Positions 1 to 11,910 of a stretch of DNA of 64,000 nucleotides are shown here, in pieces. How positions within the stretch are numbered: position 1 is the first letter of the stretch; each line of letters starts with the position of its first letter. Source of the stretch: Anagrus nilaparvatae (Eukaryota; Arthropoda; Insecta; Hymenoptera; Mymaridae). The notes beneath the pieces were generated by a model, which had not been told where the DNA came from, did no database searches, and saw nothing but the letters and a program-made list of their open reading frames with translations. The position numbers were made by a program, and so were the translations under genes. The DNA is taken from contig JAKSXM010000014.1 in NCBI GenBank assembly GCA_022575985.1, positions 15,190,001-15,254,000 of the forward strand, given 5' to 3'.

Positions 1-480
1 TGCAAAAATAGCAAAAAACCCCTTTTAGGGGTAGTTCTAGCTATTTTAATTATATATGAAAAAGGAGTCGAAATTCTTGATTAGTGACCCAAAAAACCTA
101 TATGGGCATATACTGGATGCTAAAAGTACGAAAATAGAAAAAACACCCCCTTTTTGGGGGGGTAGTTTTAACTAATTTAGGGGTGAAATTTTAATTGTTT
201 ATGAAAACGAAGTCGAAATTATTAATCAGCGACCCCAAAAACCCATATGTTGCAAATCTGAGTGCTCAAAATGCGAATATGTAAAAAAAACTCCGTTTTG
301 GGGGTAGTTTTTGCAAATTTAAGAGTGAAGCCCCAATTTCTCTGCCAAATTACCCCGATTTTCGTGTTCAGCGACCCAAAAAACATATAGTAAAGCAAAT
401 CTGGTTTTCGCCAGTGATAATACAACCAAACCCGTATTTTGTCTGGAGTACCACCCCTATCAACCTTTTAAGGGTTGTAA
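1..480. repeat. Tandem repeat, about 143-bp period
   Basis: Three imperfect copies follow one another. The landmark GACCC with AAAAAC(C)ATAT just after it recurs at 86, 231 and 373 (spacings 145 and 142), and a GGGG-TAGTT block recurs between them. The last copy (GCGACCCAAAAAACATATAG) is nearly repeated at about 29674 inside another intron, so this is a dispersed family as well as a local array. The left edge is cut by the window. Confidence 0.65.
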
Positions 481-1420
481 ATAGGGCCAAAATGTATGAG
501 ACCTCAATGTATACGAAGTTTACTTAAATTTACATAAAAAATATTATTTTCAAACATTTTTCAATAAAATTGGATACTTTCTTCATTGATTTTTCCAAAC
601 ATTTCCTAATAATGCCTGACCTACCCCTTTCACCCCCGTTTTTAGGGTATTTTTAAGGGTTGTAAGTGAAAACTAATGTCAGATTTTGAAAGAGTATGAA
701 ATTTTAGTATGTGGATGAACTTTTTAGCCACTTATCTATAAGGGAATATACTTATTTTTGCTCATTTCCATAACTCTCCGCCCGGCGTTAATGAGTTAAA
801 TTTCGTTTTATTAAATGGATATGAAATCTTTTTGGTATTTTTTAATCTAGAGAATTTAAATCCTCTTAATAAAAAAATATCAAATAATATTTAGAGGGGC
901 CTCAATATAGTTTATAGCGCAAGCAATATAAATCAAAAGCAATACAGTTGATTTTAGATAAAAAATTGTGCGTTTGAATCCTGGATATGCAAAATCTAGT
1001 GTTTCATAGGGCCCTTGTTTTTCATTCATGATAATCTTATTATTCCCAAAAATAGTAAAAATTCAATATTTCAAAAAGTACGATAGCTGATTCGCTAAAC
1101 TATAGCCTATGTCATCCGCAGACTTTTTTCTTTATTTTGACACCGTTTTTATGTAATTTCGTTCATTGGTTCGATCCTGATGATGAAACACAAACACACG
1201 CACAAACAGACAGAGGTATATAAATGGGTTGTAAGATATGTTTAACAACTAATAGTTTATATAAAGAAGTATAGTAGTATACTTTACTGATGATGGCTCG
1301 TATTACTATACACAGCCGAAATAAACAATTTTAAATTTTATTGAATACTTTTAGTCTGGTTACCCTGGTAAACCCTCTCAAAAGAGATAAAAAACAACCC
1401 CGATTCCTCCCTAAAACTAT
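481..1420. other. AT-rich non-coding stretch
   Basis: No supportable coding region. It lies upstream of the first recognised receptor exon and is probably intron or 5' flank of that gene. Short echoes of the neighbouring tandem repeats (runs such as AGGGTATTTTTAAGGGTTGTAA) are present. Confidence 0.5.
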
Positions 1421-2240
1421 CTTCGAGGGGCGTAACATCCTTATTTTTACCCTTTCAACCCTTAAAATTTACTTTTTCTAAAATAGTATATTACGAGCCC
1501 ATGTCCAGAAAAGTAAAGAATGGATCAAATCGCATGTAAATTACCATCTGAGGCGAAGCCGAACTTCGATTTTGGGCATTCTTTATTTATGGACAGGGGT
1601 CGTATACGATTTTTCTTCTTCAGTGGCGAGAAAACAAGTTTTTTCCGATCGCGCAGCTCTATCTGTCTACTAGGTATTTTGGCTCACTAAATGTGAATTT
1701 ACCGTCAAAAACTAGTAAAACCGTCAAAAACAAGTTAAAGGGGTGTAACACTCTCATTTTCACCCTGTCAATGCTTAAAATTTAATTTTCCTTAAAAAAC
1801 TATTGTAATGGGATCGAGTAAGTATTTTTGGCTGCTTAATCTGACTTTACATTTGAAATAAAGTTAGAAGGATGAAAAACTCTTATATTTACATTTTCAT
1901 TTTTAAATTTTATTTTTCTTAAAGACTATATTTTGAGTAATTTTTAAGGGATCTATTGGATACCTGAAACTAACGTAAAAAATTATATTGGAGGGGTTTG
2001 CATCCCGTATTTATACCCTTTCAACTCTTACCTACTAGATCCATTAAAAATAAGGATTGAAAGGGGAAAAATATGAGTGTTAAACCCCTCGAAAATAATT
2101 TTAGACGTTAGAAAAAAAATCGCTTTTTAGGATAACGTAAATATTAATGGTTGAAAAGGTGAAAATAAAGATGTTAAACTCCTTTTACTTCATTTTTGAC
2201 GTTAGGTTCGGGTTCAGCGACCCAAAATATCTACTAGATC
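1420..2240. repeat. Degenerate tandem repeat cluster with an internal inversion
   Basis: A block of the form GGGGYGTAACA..CTTATTTTTACCCTTTCAA..CTTAAAATTTA recurs at about 1430, 1738, 1865 and 1988. It then appears in reverse orientation (GGATTGAAAGGGGAAAAAT) at about 2053 and 2145. Near 2216 it runs into the motif CAGCGACCCAAAATAT shared with the array at the left edge. The copies are strongly diverged. Confidence 0.5.
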
Positions 2241-2359
2241 CCTTCAAAATTGCAAAAGAGGTTATTTTATACTTTTTGAGTTCATGTGGCGGTGGATCGG
2301 GAGTGTTTTTCTTTAAGCTCCCGAATTTTTTTCACCCCGCCTTTTTCCTTAGGTCTTCC

Positions 2360-3250
2360 TAAAAAGATTCCACTAGCTTTCAGCTAAATACATTCATTTT
2401 CGGGAAAGTTACAGATTTAACCTTTTTTTTTACACAGTAATAAGACTGACGAATAAAATATCATCAATTTTTTATAAGCAATAATTATATTGTTTAATTT
2501 ATATATGTTCCATATTGAGTAAGTTAATCTTAATATCGATTCAATTTAAAATTTTGAAAGGAACGAGTAAAAAAAGTTTTAAAATTCCATTTAAATCCTC
2601 CTGAAATATCATTACCTAAAATATAACGTAAAAATATTTTTTTGCATTATAATTATTATTTTAGAAAAATAATTCATCAAAATTTTCAATAATTTATATA
2701 CCTGACATAAAAAATATTTTAAAATATAAAAAACAATACAATATACACACCAAACCTAAAAAAATTTTTTGTTAAAAAAAATTATTTTCAATTTAATTTT
2801 TTTCGAACAGAATTAAAACAAAATAATTTTTTTAAAAAGAATTAACCTCAAAATAATTCCTCTCTAAAGAATTAAATAAACATTAGTTCTTCTCTGGGTA
2901 ATAAAAAATTCTTTTAGGTTTAGTGTGTACAGAAGTTTTTAAAATTGCAGCAAAAATAAAAGAGATTAAATTTTATGTAAAGCATTATACATGTTTACAA
3001 ATTGAATTTTTCGAGAGAAAAAAATTATAAGTTAAAATAGTACCGGTTATAATTCGAAATATATTAATATAGTTCATCCTTATACATAGATAAGTAGTTA
3101 CATAAATAGTATTCTTAAAAAAAAAATAATAATAATAAAAGCGTTAAAGCAACGAGTCGACTATGAGCATCCGTACCGGAAGCACGGAAACTCTCCTTAC
3201 TTTGCAATTTTGCTCAACATATATATAATGATATATATTAAGTTAAAAAA
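2360..3250. other. AT-rich non-coding stretch
   Basis: Dominated by A and T runs. I see no gene, repeat unit or RNA that I can support. Confidence 0.5.
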
Positions 3251-3255
3251 AAAAA

Positions 3256-3315
3256 TTGGTTGACGCGCTACCAGATCGCGACGAGCTGGCTCAAGTCCAG
3301 ATCCTCGAATCTTAT
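3256..3315 (+). repeat. tRNA-like fragment, possible SINE remnant
   Basis: A GC-richer stretch in AT-rich surroundings. It has a D-arm-like GGTTGACGCGCTACC followed by a T-arm-like CTGG-CTCAAGT-CCAG hairpin containing a B-box-like GGCTCAAGTCC. It is preceded by an A-run instead of a normal acceptor stem. The arrangement suggests a decayed tRNA-derived element, not a working tRNA gene. I cannot delimit it further. Confidence 0.3.
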
Positions 3316-5102
3316 ACACATGCACACGTAGAGGATAATTCTGCATTGTATAGAATATCGCTGTTATGTTATGTGTATAAAAGAAAAAACTTCTCACAGG
3401 TCCAAAAGGTTTGTACAATGCAGAAAGTTGAAATGTGTATGCATGTTTGCATATATACCAGTTGCTGCATAGTATACCCCAGAGGATGACTATAAACGAA
3501 AAAGTTAGGTGCCGCGACTCCGCCTTCGGCTCTCTTTCGAAAGTGCAAGAGGTTTTAAATGGAATTGGCCAAAAGCCAGCAGATCCCCATGGTTAAAAGG
3601 GAAATGGGATTTTTCATTCAAAGGAAACTAAATTTTCGCGCAGTAGGTGACTTGTTATCCTTTTACGCGCATTTTTCTATATTATATCAATTCATTTTTA
3701 CAATCTTTACACATGCATTCGCTGAATATTTTTGCACAACAGGACGTGAAGATCTAATTTTCGCGTTGCTAAATTATTTATAAATTTTTTTATTTCTAAA
3801 ATTTTAATATTTATGTGCATAAATAGTTTTTTATTTTTATACATAGGTATAGTCCTCCTCGTATATAATTCTTATTCGTTTAACTGCATAATAAAAGCGG
3901 TAGTCATAAAAAATCAATTTAGCATAAAAGTAACGACCTCAAATGTTTTAAAAATGGACACATAAACATTGCTTGTTTGTATACGAGAAATGCATTTTAA
4001 ATAATAGCAAATAACCAAGATCACAATGTAATATAATAACTGATTATACGTACGCATTAGAAAACTTAAAGTTCTACATTTACACAATGAAATAACTACA
4101 ATACAAATGCTTTAATTAAGGTAGTTTTGCATTTCTGCGGGTGACAGTTGTCCACAAAGAAGATGCGTGTGTATTTGTACATATGTAATGAATGTTTCAC
4201 TATATATGAGAGTGTATCAATGCATCCTATATACATCCTTGGAAATGGGTTTATGTACACTGTAGAGAATAGAATAGCCAATGCGTGCATACATTGTGGC
4301 TTACTGTGTTTAAACATCGCGAGACTGGTGTGGCTGAGAAGAGAGTTACGCAAATATCCTCACTCAACTCACCGTCGCATTCTAATATGACGATTGGTAT
4401 TGTTTGTACCTTTCTGTCAACGAACAAGTTAACTTTTTATTATTAAGGAAGCTCTTTTATATAATTTTTAATTAACTACTTAAAATAACATCTACGAAAT
4501 ATAAAATTAGCATTTCTGGTTACTAAACTACCAAATTGTGTTTACGCAAACCAGTTATAAGTTTTTTATTTTTTTATCGCTCTCATAAAATTTACAATTT
4601 TAACAACTAAAAATTTTAGCTTTACAAAAATTTAATTTATTTAGCTAGAAAATTTATAAGCTTTAACTTTTATTTCCATAATACGGGGTATCTGGTCAAA
4701 TGGCAGGCAATAAAATATTAAGTGTAGGATGATGGAAACGAAATTAAGGTTGCCATTTTCAAGACCAAAAGTGGCAAAGGCGTGGAACTGCCAGATGCTG
4801 CCGCATTTTACGTTACCGTGTTTGTATATAGTATTCAGAATAAATTTTTAATTAAATTAAATTAGCAAATTGACAACTTCAAACAATTTAAAAATATTTT
4901 TCTCCTTTAACCAATAAAATAAAACTAGATAAAACCCAAACAACATAAACTAAAATAAAAAAATAACTATAATTATAAGCTAGTATTTGCTGATGTATGT
5001 TAATTAAATCTATATATCTGTATATATAATTTAATACCAGATATATTTTAAACATCGCATTACAAATTGGATGTTTATTTATTACTTTCTTAAAATTATT
5101 TT
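3316..5102. other. Non-coding stretch with slightly higher GC at 3480-4400
   Basis: Several short open frames occur on both strands, but none has a recognisable motif, consistent splice sites or family resemblance. Most likely intron or 5' flank of the receptor gene. Confidence 0.4.
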
Positions 5103-6956
5103 TTAAAAATGAGAATAAAAGGGTAAAAAAAGGACTTGCTAAAAAAAGGATAATTTTTATTAACTTTAAGTTATTATTTATTTTTTTATGTATAAATTAC
5201 ATAAATAAATAAATAAATTTGCATTTTTTTTTAACATTAATAGATACTTAGTATGCTATTTTGTTTAATGATAAAAAATAATAAAACCTATTCCAAATTA
5301 ATGCAGAAAGAGCATCCCGGAATAAGAAGCGATTTCGGCCCCGGCATGAAATCAAAAAAACCTTTTTACACTTGAAAGTACTCATAAAAAAAACATTTTT
5401 CCCGTTGGAATTTTTACCCCAGCTGCCCTCTGTTGGGCTAGGGGGGCAAAAGTGTTTAAAAAAATTTTTTTATTTTCAAAAATTCATATCTCTGGATCCA
5501 GAAAACTAAAAGTGGTCTACAAGGTCTTAAAAAATTGGGCTTTCTATGCACTTTAATTTTATATATGTAAAAAAATTTTTTGAGACACGTAAGCCACCTT
5601 AAAATTAAAAAAACGAAAAACTTTAGTTCAAATTTTATCTTTGAAGTTAATTTTCTCTGCCACAAAGATTTACTCATCCCTAAAAAATTTATATGTTTTT
5701 CGTCACACATGAAGTTGCAGAATGAAACCGGTTTTAACAAGATTCCAACGTACAATTTTTTAAAAAAGCCGAAAAACCGATGGTTTTTTCATTTTTTAAC
5801 TGATTTTCTGGGTTTTTAAGCTCAAATTTTTATTTAACTCTAAACATATACTTTTATATGCAAATTTTATGATTGTAAATAATATAAAAACTTAAAAATT
5901 TTCTATTAGCACTGGTTTCAACAGGATCCCAATATATCAGAACTCAAAAATACAGATAAACTATTGATTTTTAGCATTTTTTTGCAGATATCCAGAGTTT
6001 CTAATAAGAAATAACTTTCTTTATATAATGAGGACTTATATGCAAAAATTTTATGCATTAAATTTACATAAAAATCAAAAATCTTTCAATTGAAATCGGT
6101 TTTAACAAGTTTTCAGCGTAGAAATCGATAAAAGATATAAAAAACCGCTAAAATTTTGTTACCTTTTTTTGCTAATATTTTTGAGGTTTCTTAAAATTAA
6201 AGTGCATAGAAAGCCCAATTTTTTGAGACCTTGTAGACCACTTTTCGTTTTCTGGATCCAGAGATATGAATTTTTGAAAATAAAAAAATTTTTTTAAACA
6301 CTTTTGCCCCCCTAGCCCAACAGAGGGCAGCTGGGGTAAAAATTCCAACGGGAAAAATGTTTTTTTTATGAGTACTTTCAAGTGTAAAAAGGTTTTTTTG
6401 ATTTCATGCCGGGGCCGAAATCGCTTCTTATTCCGGGATGCTCTTTAATAATAAAAAATAAAACAATTCGTATTAAAACATCTTGAAAATCTATTTTTGT
6501 AAGTATATTAATACTTAATTTACTTAAAAAAATTATAGGTTCAGCAAGTAGTATTTTCATAAGAACTCAGATTTCAAGGGTCGGTAGGTCGGTACCCCCT
6601 TCCCCCTTTCACTTGCCAACCCGCATCACATTTTGGACAAAAAGATAAAAAAAATTTTTTATCTTTTTTTATATTTCTTGGTTTTTTTATTTCAGCTCTC
6701 AATGGCTTAGCTGCCATTTCGCAGCTGGGTAATTCATAGTAAAAAAGTACCATACGACATTGAAAACTAGAGGGTTCAACAAACTAGAGGGAAGTAGCTG
6801 ATTTAACAAAAAATGGCCCTTATATATTTTTCTTGTTTCATTTTTACCGTTTTATTAATCCCATGATTGGGAAATTAACTTGCGAAATTAACTTTTTACA
6901 TAAAATATGGCCTCTTTTAGATTTGCATGATATACATGTGACTCTAAAGCCCTTTC

Positions 6957-7115
6957 TACATCAGATTAAAAGTCGATATTAAATCTGGTAATTTTTAAAA
7001 ATATAGTGTAGTTGTGAATTTTTAATGATTAATCGTAATCAACTCCCAACTACACTATATAAATTTTAAAAATTACAAGATTTAATATTGAATTTTAATT
7101 TAATGCAGAAAGGGC
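6957..7115. repeat. Inner hairpin inside foldback 1
   Basis: The terminal motif GCCCTTTCTACAT at about 6957 is matched by its reverse complement ATGCAGAAAGGGC ending near 7115. The arms contain AATTTTTAAAAAT and TATAGTGTAGTTG. It lies wholly within hairpin C of the larger foldback. Confidence 0.75.
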
Positions 7116-7438
7116 TTAAGATACAAACTCCAAACTATATTATCCAAATACATTTTGATTTTTTTTAAATGTTTAGTTATTTAAAACATTATACTTATTT
7201 TAGGTTCAAAAAAAAATCATTTTTATTGACCAAATTTTAATTTTTAGGTCAAAAGCCTTTGAAAACTGTAAGTAGCAAGATTTACTTAACACAGTTTTTG
7301 GTCTAAAAATTAAAATTTGGTCAATAAAAATGATTTTTTTTGAACCTAATAAGTATAATGTTTTAAATAACTAAACATTTAAAAAAAATCAAAAAGTATT
7401 TGGATAATATAGTTTGGAGTTTGTATCTTAAGCCCTTT
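7112..7438. repeat. Near-perfect inner hairpin inside foldback 1
   Basis: Arms of about 140 bp run from GGGCTTAAGATAC to its reverse complement GTATCTTAAGCCC. Both arms include TTTGGTCAATAAAAATGA or its complement. On both sides it is flanked by an inverted sequence (TAATGCAGAAA to the left, TTTCTACATTA to the right), so it sits at the dyad centre of another palindrome. This repeats the outer arrangement of the parent element. Confidence 0.8.
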
Positions 7439-7499
7439 CTACATTAAATTAAAATTCAAAATAAGTTCAGAAACAGGCTTTTTTCAATAAAATTTCAAT

Positions 7500-7620
7500 C
7501 TTTTTTAAGACGAATTTCAGCAAAATCTTAAATTGACGATAACTTGGCTAAATTTCATCGGAAAAAGAAAAGTTTTTTTTTCTTCTGGAGTGGTTTTTCC
7601 CTGGCAATCAGATTTTATTT
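7500..7620 (+). repeat. Dispersed repeat shared with 15325-15430
   Basis: Thirty-eight consecutive bases around CTTAAATTGACGATAACTTG are also present, reverse-complemented, at about 15365-15405. The nearby phrases CCCTGGCAAT and AAACAGGC also match. The two copies lie in different parts of the same gene region. Confidence 0.7.
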
Positions 7621-8364
7621 GCCAATTTTTTTACAGGATTCTTTATTTTAGATTTCTTTCCTGAAAAGTAGAAAAGTGCGTTTATCATGAGTCTCGATAT
7701 ATTAAGAATACGTCAAAAAATGCGTTTTAATTAATTTTTAGCATTGAAAAGCGTTCAAACCTGTCAATTTCAATTCAATTTTTTTAGGTGTATTTTTTTA
7801 TTATAAATTTTTTGAGACCTCTCGCACCCCGATCGAAAGTCAAGTTCTTCGTATAATAATTTCTAAGTGAAGTCCAAAAACTGATGCGGGTTGGCAAGTG
7901 AAAGGGGGGAAGGGGTACCGACCCTTGAAATCTGAGTTCTTATGAAAATACTACTTGCTGAACCTATAATTTTTTTAAGTAAATTAAGTATTAATATACT
8001 TACAAAAATAGATTTTCAAGATGTTTTAATACGAATTGTTTTATTTTTTATTATTAAATTTCTGCATTAATTTGGAATAGGTTTTATTATTTTTTATCAT
8101 TAAACAAAATAGCATACTAAGTACCTATTAATGTTAAAAAAAAATGCAAATTTATTTATTTATTTATTTAATTTATGCATAAAAAAATAAATAATAACTT
8201 AAAGTTAATAAAAATTATCCTTTTTTTAGCAAGTCCTTTTTTTACCCTTTTATTCTCATTTTTAAGAGCAAATGGAAATTTTTCGCAAAAAGGATGATAG
8301 GATCGTAATGCCAGGGAAATTTCCCACCTAAAAACTGTACCTGCAAACCTCTGAAGTTTTTCGG

Positions 8365-8460
8365 GTATAACCGAAGACCGACCCGACCCGACCCGAAAAA
8401 AATAAGATCGGTCTTTCGGGCGGGTACCCGAATATTCGGGTAACCGCACACCCCTACTAA
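8365..8460 (-). mobile_element. Possible hAT-type element end with CCGAC repeat
   Basis: Read on the minus strand, the block begins TAGGGGTGTGCGGTTACCCG, which resembles hAT termini of the form AGGGGTGTGC. A palindrome CCCGAATATTCGGG and a run of (CGACC)n follow. No matching opposite end was found. It is much more GC-rich than its surroundings. Confidence 0.4.
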
Positions 8461-8932
8461 AAAGTATTCCATGAATCTCATTGCCGAAATTCAATTGGAT
8501 ACTATTTGCGTTTCTAATAATATAACTACAACTTGACCATAAAAATGTGAAAATTTATTAAAGTAGAAAAGTTTGTAGAGAAGAAATTGGAATATAAAAA
8601 AAATGTATGCAAAAAATGATATGATTGTTTGCGAGTACAATAGAATAATATTCAACTCTCGTCTTGGATCCTTATAAATATATAAGCTTAATATAACAAA
8701 AAATAGGAAGAATAATAGAAAATGCAAACTGTTTTTCTAAACATCTCTATATACAATATGAGTAAATTGAATAGGTAAAAGCGTGACTGAAATGTTGATC
8801 TTGAGGACAAGAAGAAGTAGTATAATAATTACTAATACCGTTCTACTTATATAACGTCATAATTTAAAATGCAAAAAATATTTATTATATAATATAAACA
8901 AAATAAATTAAAGATTGAATTGTATATTTTAG

Positions 8933-9193
8933 GCAGGCCTCTACCCAAAGTTAGTTGGTTTTTGGATGGACAACTTTTAAATTCAACCTACGAATTAAAA
9001 ATTATAGATCACATGGATCCAATTATTCATACATCGAGTGACATTAACAATCAAAGTTCTCAAAAAACTGTTGTTAGTAGAGTAAAGTTAAAAAGTTTAC
9101 GGAGAAATCAACATCGTTCGAAAATTTCATGCAGAGCGAGTAATACAAATTTAGCTGATGCACCTACAACTACTGTTTATATTGAGTTATTAA
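8933..9193 (+). CDS. Sidestep-like Ig receptor, exon 1 in window (second half of an Ig domain)
   Basis: First of ten exons of a transmembrane Ig-superfamily receptor that resembles insect sidestep proteins, which act at the cell surface in axon guidance and adhesion. The exon opens in phase 1 after acceptor TTTTAG and closes in phase 1 before GTAAGT. It encodes the tail of an Ig domain: GRPLPKVSWFLDGQLL (C-strand Trp) and SKISCRASNTNLADAP (second disulfide Cys in a CxASNTNL motif typical of the family). The first half of this Ig domain, the N-terminal Ig domain and the signal peptide lie left of the window. Family call rests on motif memory, not a search; which sidestep paralogue this is cannot be told. 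Confidence 0.85.
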
Positions 9194-10752
9194 GTAAGTT
9201 ACTTTTTATCTCTTTTTCAATTACCTTTTTTTATTTACTTTCGATATAATGTCATTTGTCTTTCTAACATGATCATCCTAAGCTAATTAAATGTGTAAAT
9301 GTGCATTAAACTAAAAAGAATAATAAATGTCAATATCAATTAATTTACCCTTGGGCATTATCAATAATAACTTGAACACACATTGAAGCTTGAATTCATG
9401 ATACTATAATAATAAATATTAAATATATTGATTTATTCGACTAAACTATAATACCAAAATTATATAAATTTACGATTCAATCATTTTATGAAAATCATTA
9501 AATTTTTATAGCTAATTAGGAAATCTAGAAAATCAAAAATTTATTTTCATTTCAGCTAAATATAATTTCGGATGCGGATACCGGAATCCCGGTTGTTTAT
9601 TTTATTTTATTTTTTTTTTTTTGAATCGTAAAGAAAATTTAAAAAAATAGAGTTTTTCTCATTTATCGGGATCCAGAAAAATTCCGGATGTGGCAACCGA
9701 ATATTTTTTTCAGTGTGCGTTAGAAACCTATTTTTAATCAATCGGGCAAAATGATGAGTTTCGATTTTTGCTTGCTGACTGTAAACAATATTTTGTTCCT
9801 TAACTTAGAAATAGTTATTTATGTATCAAATAATTAAAAATAGGGAAACCTGCAGCATTAGGATTTAAATATTTATGAAAGTATCCAGCGTGCTAGGAAA
9901 TCTCAAATATTAATGCAAAAAAATTTCCAACTGCAAAATACTTGAAACTTATTTCATAATTACAGTCACATGGTTTATAATAAAAACAAACTTAAAAGAA
10001 TTTTTTTTTAATTTTCTTATGAAAAATAAGTTCTCCGTTTGTTTTTAAAAAAAAATTACAAGCCCTTCTAACCCAATAAATGTATTTCATGTATACGTAG
10101 AATTTTCTTTCTTGTATTCTGAAACCTTTTTTAAAAATATTTTCTGACCTATTTTTTTGATATTTTTATTTAATATAATGTATACTTTTTTTTTTTACAA
10201 AGAAATATTTGTAATAAAATAAAAGTATTTACAAAAACGTTTCTAATACAATGTAATGTATTCTTGATTCTTGTAATGTAAGCTTTTGATAAAAATGTTT
10301 GAAAATAATAAATAATATTTTATTCAACCAATTTCTAAAATAATCTGCTGATGATTAAAATATTCTTATCAAGAATATCAAGAACAAAAATTACTTTTTA
10401 CTATTTAATCATTCTCTTGCCAAGTTGTACATCAAAAGTTAATTTTTTAATACTAGCTTAATACCTCGAATATCTCAAAATTTATTTATGTATTTGTATT
10501 TTTTGTTGATGCTTTAAGTTCTTTTTTTTACTTGGACTAAATGAAAAAAAATTTGGATAGATCTCTATCAACGTTCAACCTCTTTTGTTTGGATGGTTTT
10601 AGTCAAAAATAGTACTTTGAGCTCAATCCACGCCTAAGAAAAATTCGTAAATAAGAAAAAGAAATTAAAAGTGTTAATTTATTTATAAATACGGTCTATT
10701 AATTATTTTTTTTGTAATGAATGCCAGAATTTTCAGATTTAGGCACTTAGGA

Positions 10753-11013
10753 TCAAAATTCTGCTTAGCTCATGTTGAAGACCAATTAGTTTTAGAGGGA
10801 GGTGCGCATGAAAATTTTTTGCCAAAACATATATTTTAGTAATAAGTTAAAGATAATTGCTTATAAAAAAAAGATTATGCAAAATGCTCCAAAATTTATA
10901 AACAAATAGCTGTTACTTATTATGTATACAGACTTTTATCAAAAAATCTCCATATTATGTACCTCTCCAAAAATTAAGTGCTCCTCAACATGAGTCAAGG
11001 CAAAATTTTAACA
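10753..11013. repeat. Diverged inverted repeat
   Basis: AAATTCTGCTTAGCTCATGT near 10756 matches the reverse complement of ACATGAGTCAAGGCAAAATT ending near 11013. Similarity continues inward through an AGAGGGAGGTGC / CACCTCTCC-like block. The arms are about 120 bp and visibly diverged, which suggests an old foldback element. Confidence 0.55.
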
Positions 11014-11060
11014 TGGAACATGTTCATTGGATGAGGTATTTGAAAAAGTTTGGCTCAGTA

Positions 11061-11102
11061 GGGGGGGGGGGGGTGAAAAATTGACGTTTTTAGGGGGGGG
11101 GG
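11061..11102 (+). repeat. Two long G tracts
   Basis: G13 at 11061-11073 and G10 at 11093-11102 are separated by a 19-base AT-rich spacer. Such runs are exceptional in this AT-rich window and could form G-rich structures. Confidence 0.9.
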
Positions 11103-11910
11103 TCGAAATGGACTATTTTCAATTTATTGACTTAATAATTCGAAGTGGGAGTCAGGCCCTGATAACAACAACAACTTAGAATACTTTAAGTTTATGGACT
11201 TAGGATAATTTATATTTCGCGATTTATGGTAATTTCGATTTTTGGATTTATTACTATTATGAGTAAACATGTTCCATGCTCGTTGGTTGTGTAATTACAC
11301 AAACTGGTTATAAATTTTTATTCCAAGATCTGATTAAAGTCTATTTTCCAGGTCTGAAAAAGGGGGCATTTATATAAACCAAAAAGTTAGCAGTATTTAA
11401 TATATCCTATTTGTCTAAGGGAATAAACATTTTTATAGAAACTCGGTTTTTTTGTTAAAAAGTTATTGCAAATAAATATAATTTGAAGATGAAGCTCACG
11501 ACGAATATCTATCTATAATTCAGTATTCAGAGTAGAGAATAAAAAGAAAAAAAATGATATCATAGCAATACTTCTTATTATCATTTTTCTTTAATTTATA
11601 TTAAAATGTATTTATTGAAACCGAAACATAAAACACACGATTTTTATTATTTTTGTAAAATAACAATACCTAGAATGCTATTTTTTAAATAAGAACATAT
11701 ATAAGCCATTCTAATTTTACATTCTAAACATCACTTGGATTTTTTTTAGTCTTTTATTTATAAGGTTCAAATTAAGTTCATGGATTTTTGAGTATTTATA
11801 GTTGATTTACTGACTGAAAATTTGGGCATCTTATTATTTTAGCAAATATGGTTTTGCTTAATAATTGTGAAATAAACCAACTTTCTGAAATAATGTTTAC
11901 CAGACTAGTA

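Larger units (their letters stand above)
5103..8265. mobile_element. Three-armed nested foldback element 1
   Basis: Outer inverted arms of equal length (5103-5309 and 8059-8265) enclose two adjoining hairpins. Hairpin B is 5307-6446 (arms about 5307-5565 and 6192-6446, terminal GAGCATCCCGG). Hairpin C is 6444-8058 (arms about 6444-6632 and 7883-8058). The junctions are tight: ..GCAG-AAA-GAGC.., ..GCTC-TTT-AATAAT.., ..ATTATT-AAATTT-CTGC... TTAA sits at both outer ends (5103-5106, 8262-8265) and also at both ends of C (6445-6448, 8054-8057), as expected for piggyBac-type target duplications. Hairpin C carries further hairpins. No transposase is seen, so it is non-autonomous. Confidence 0.85.

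Noticed and set aside
3256..4390. Cluster of 70-85-codon frames on both strands in a GC-richer stretch
   Set aside because: No motif, no compatible splice phase with the receptor exons, and overlapping frames on both strands point to chance.
5456..5819. Open frames of 99 and 79 codons on opposite strands
   Set aside because: Within foldback hairpin B; explained by the repeat and by AT-rich composition.
8168..8494. 108-codon minus-strand frame
   Set aside because: Spans the end of foldback 1 and the CCGAC repeat; no coherent protein and no splice context.
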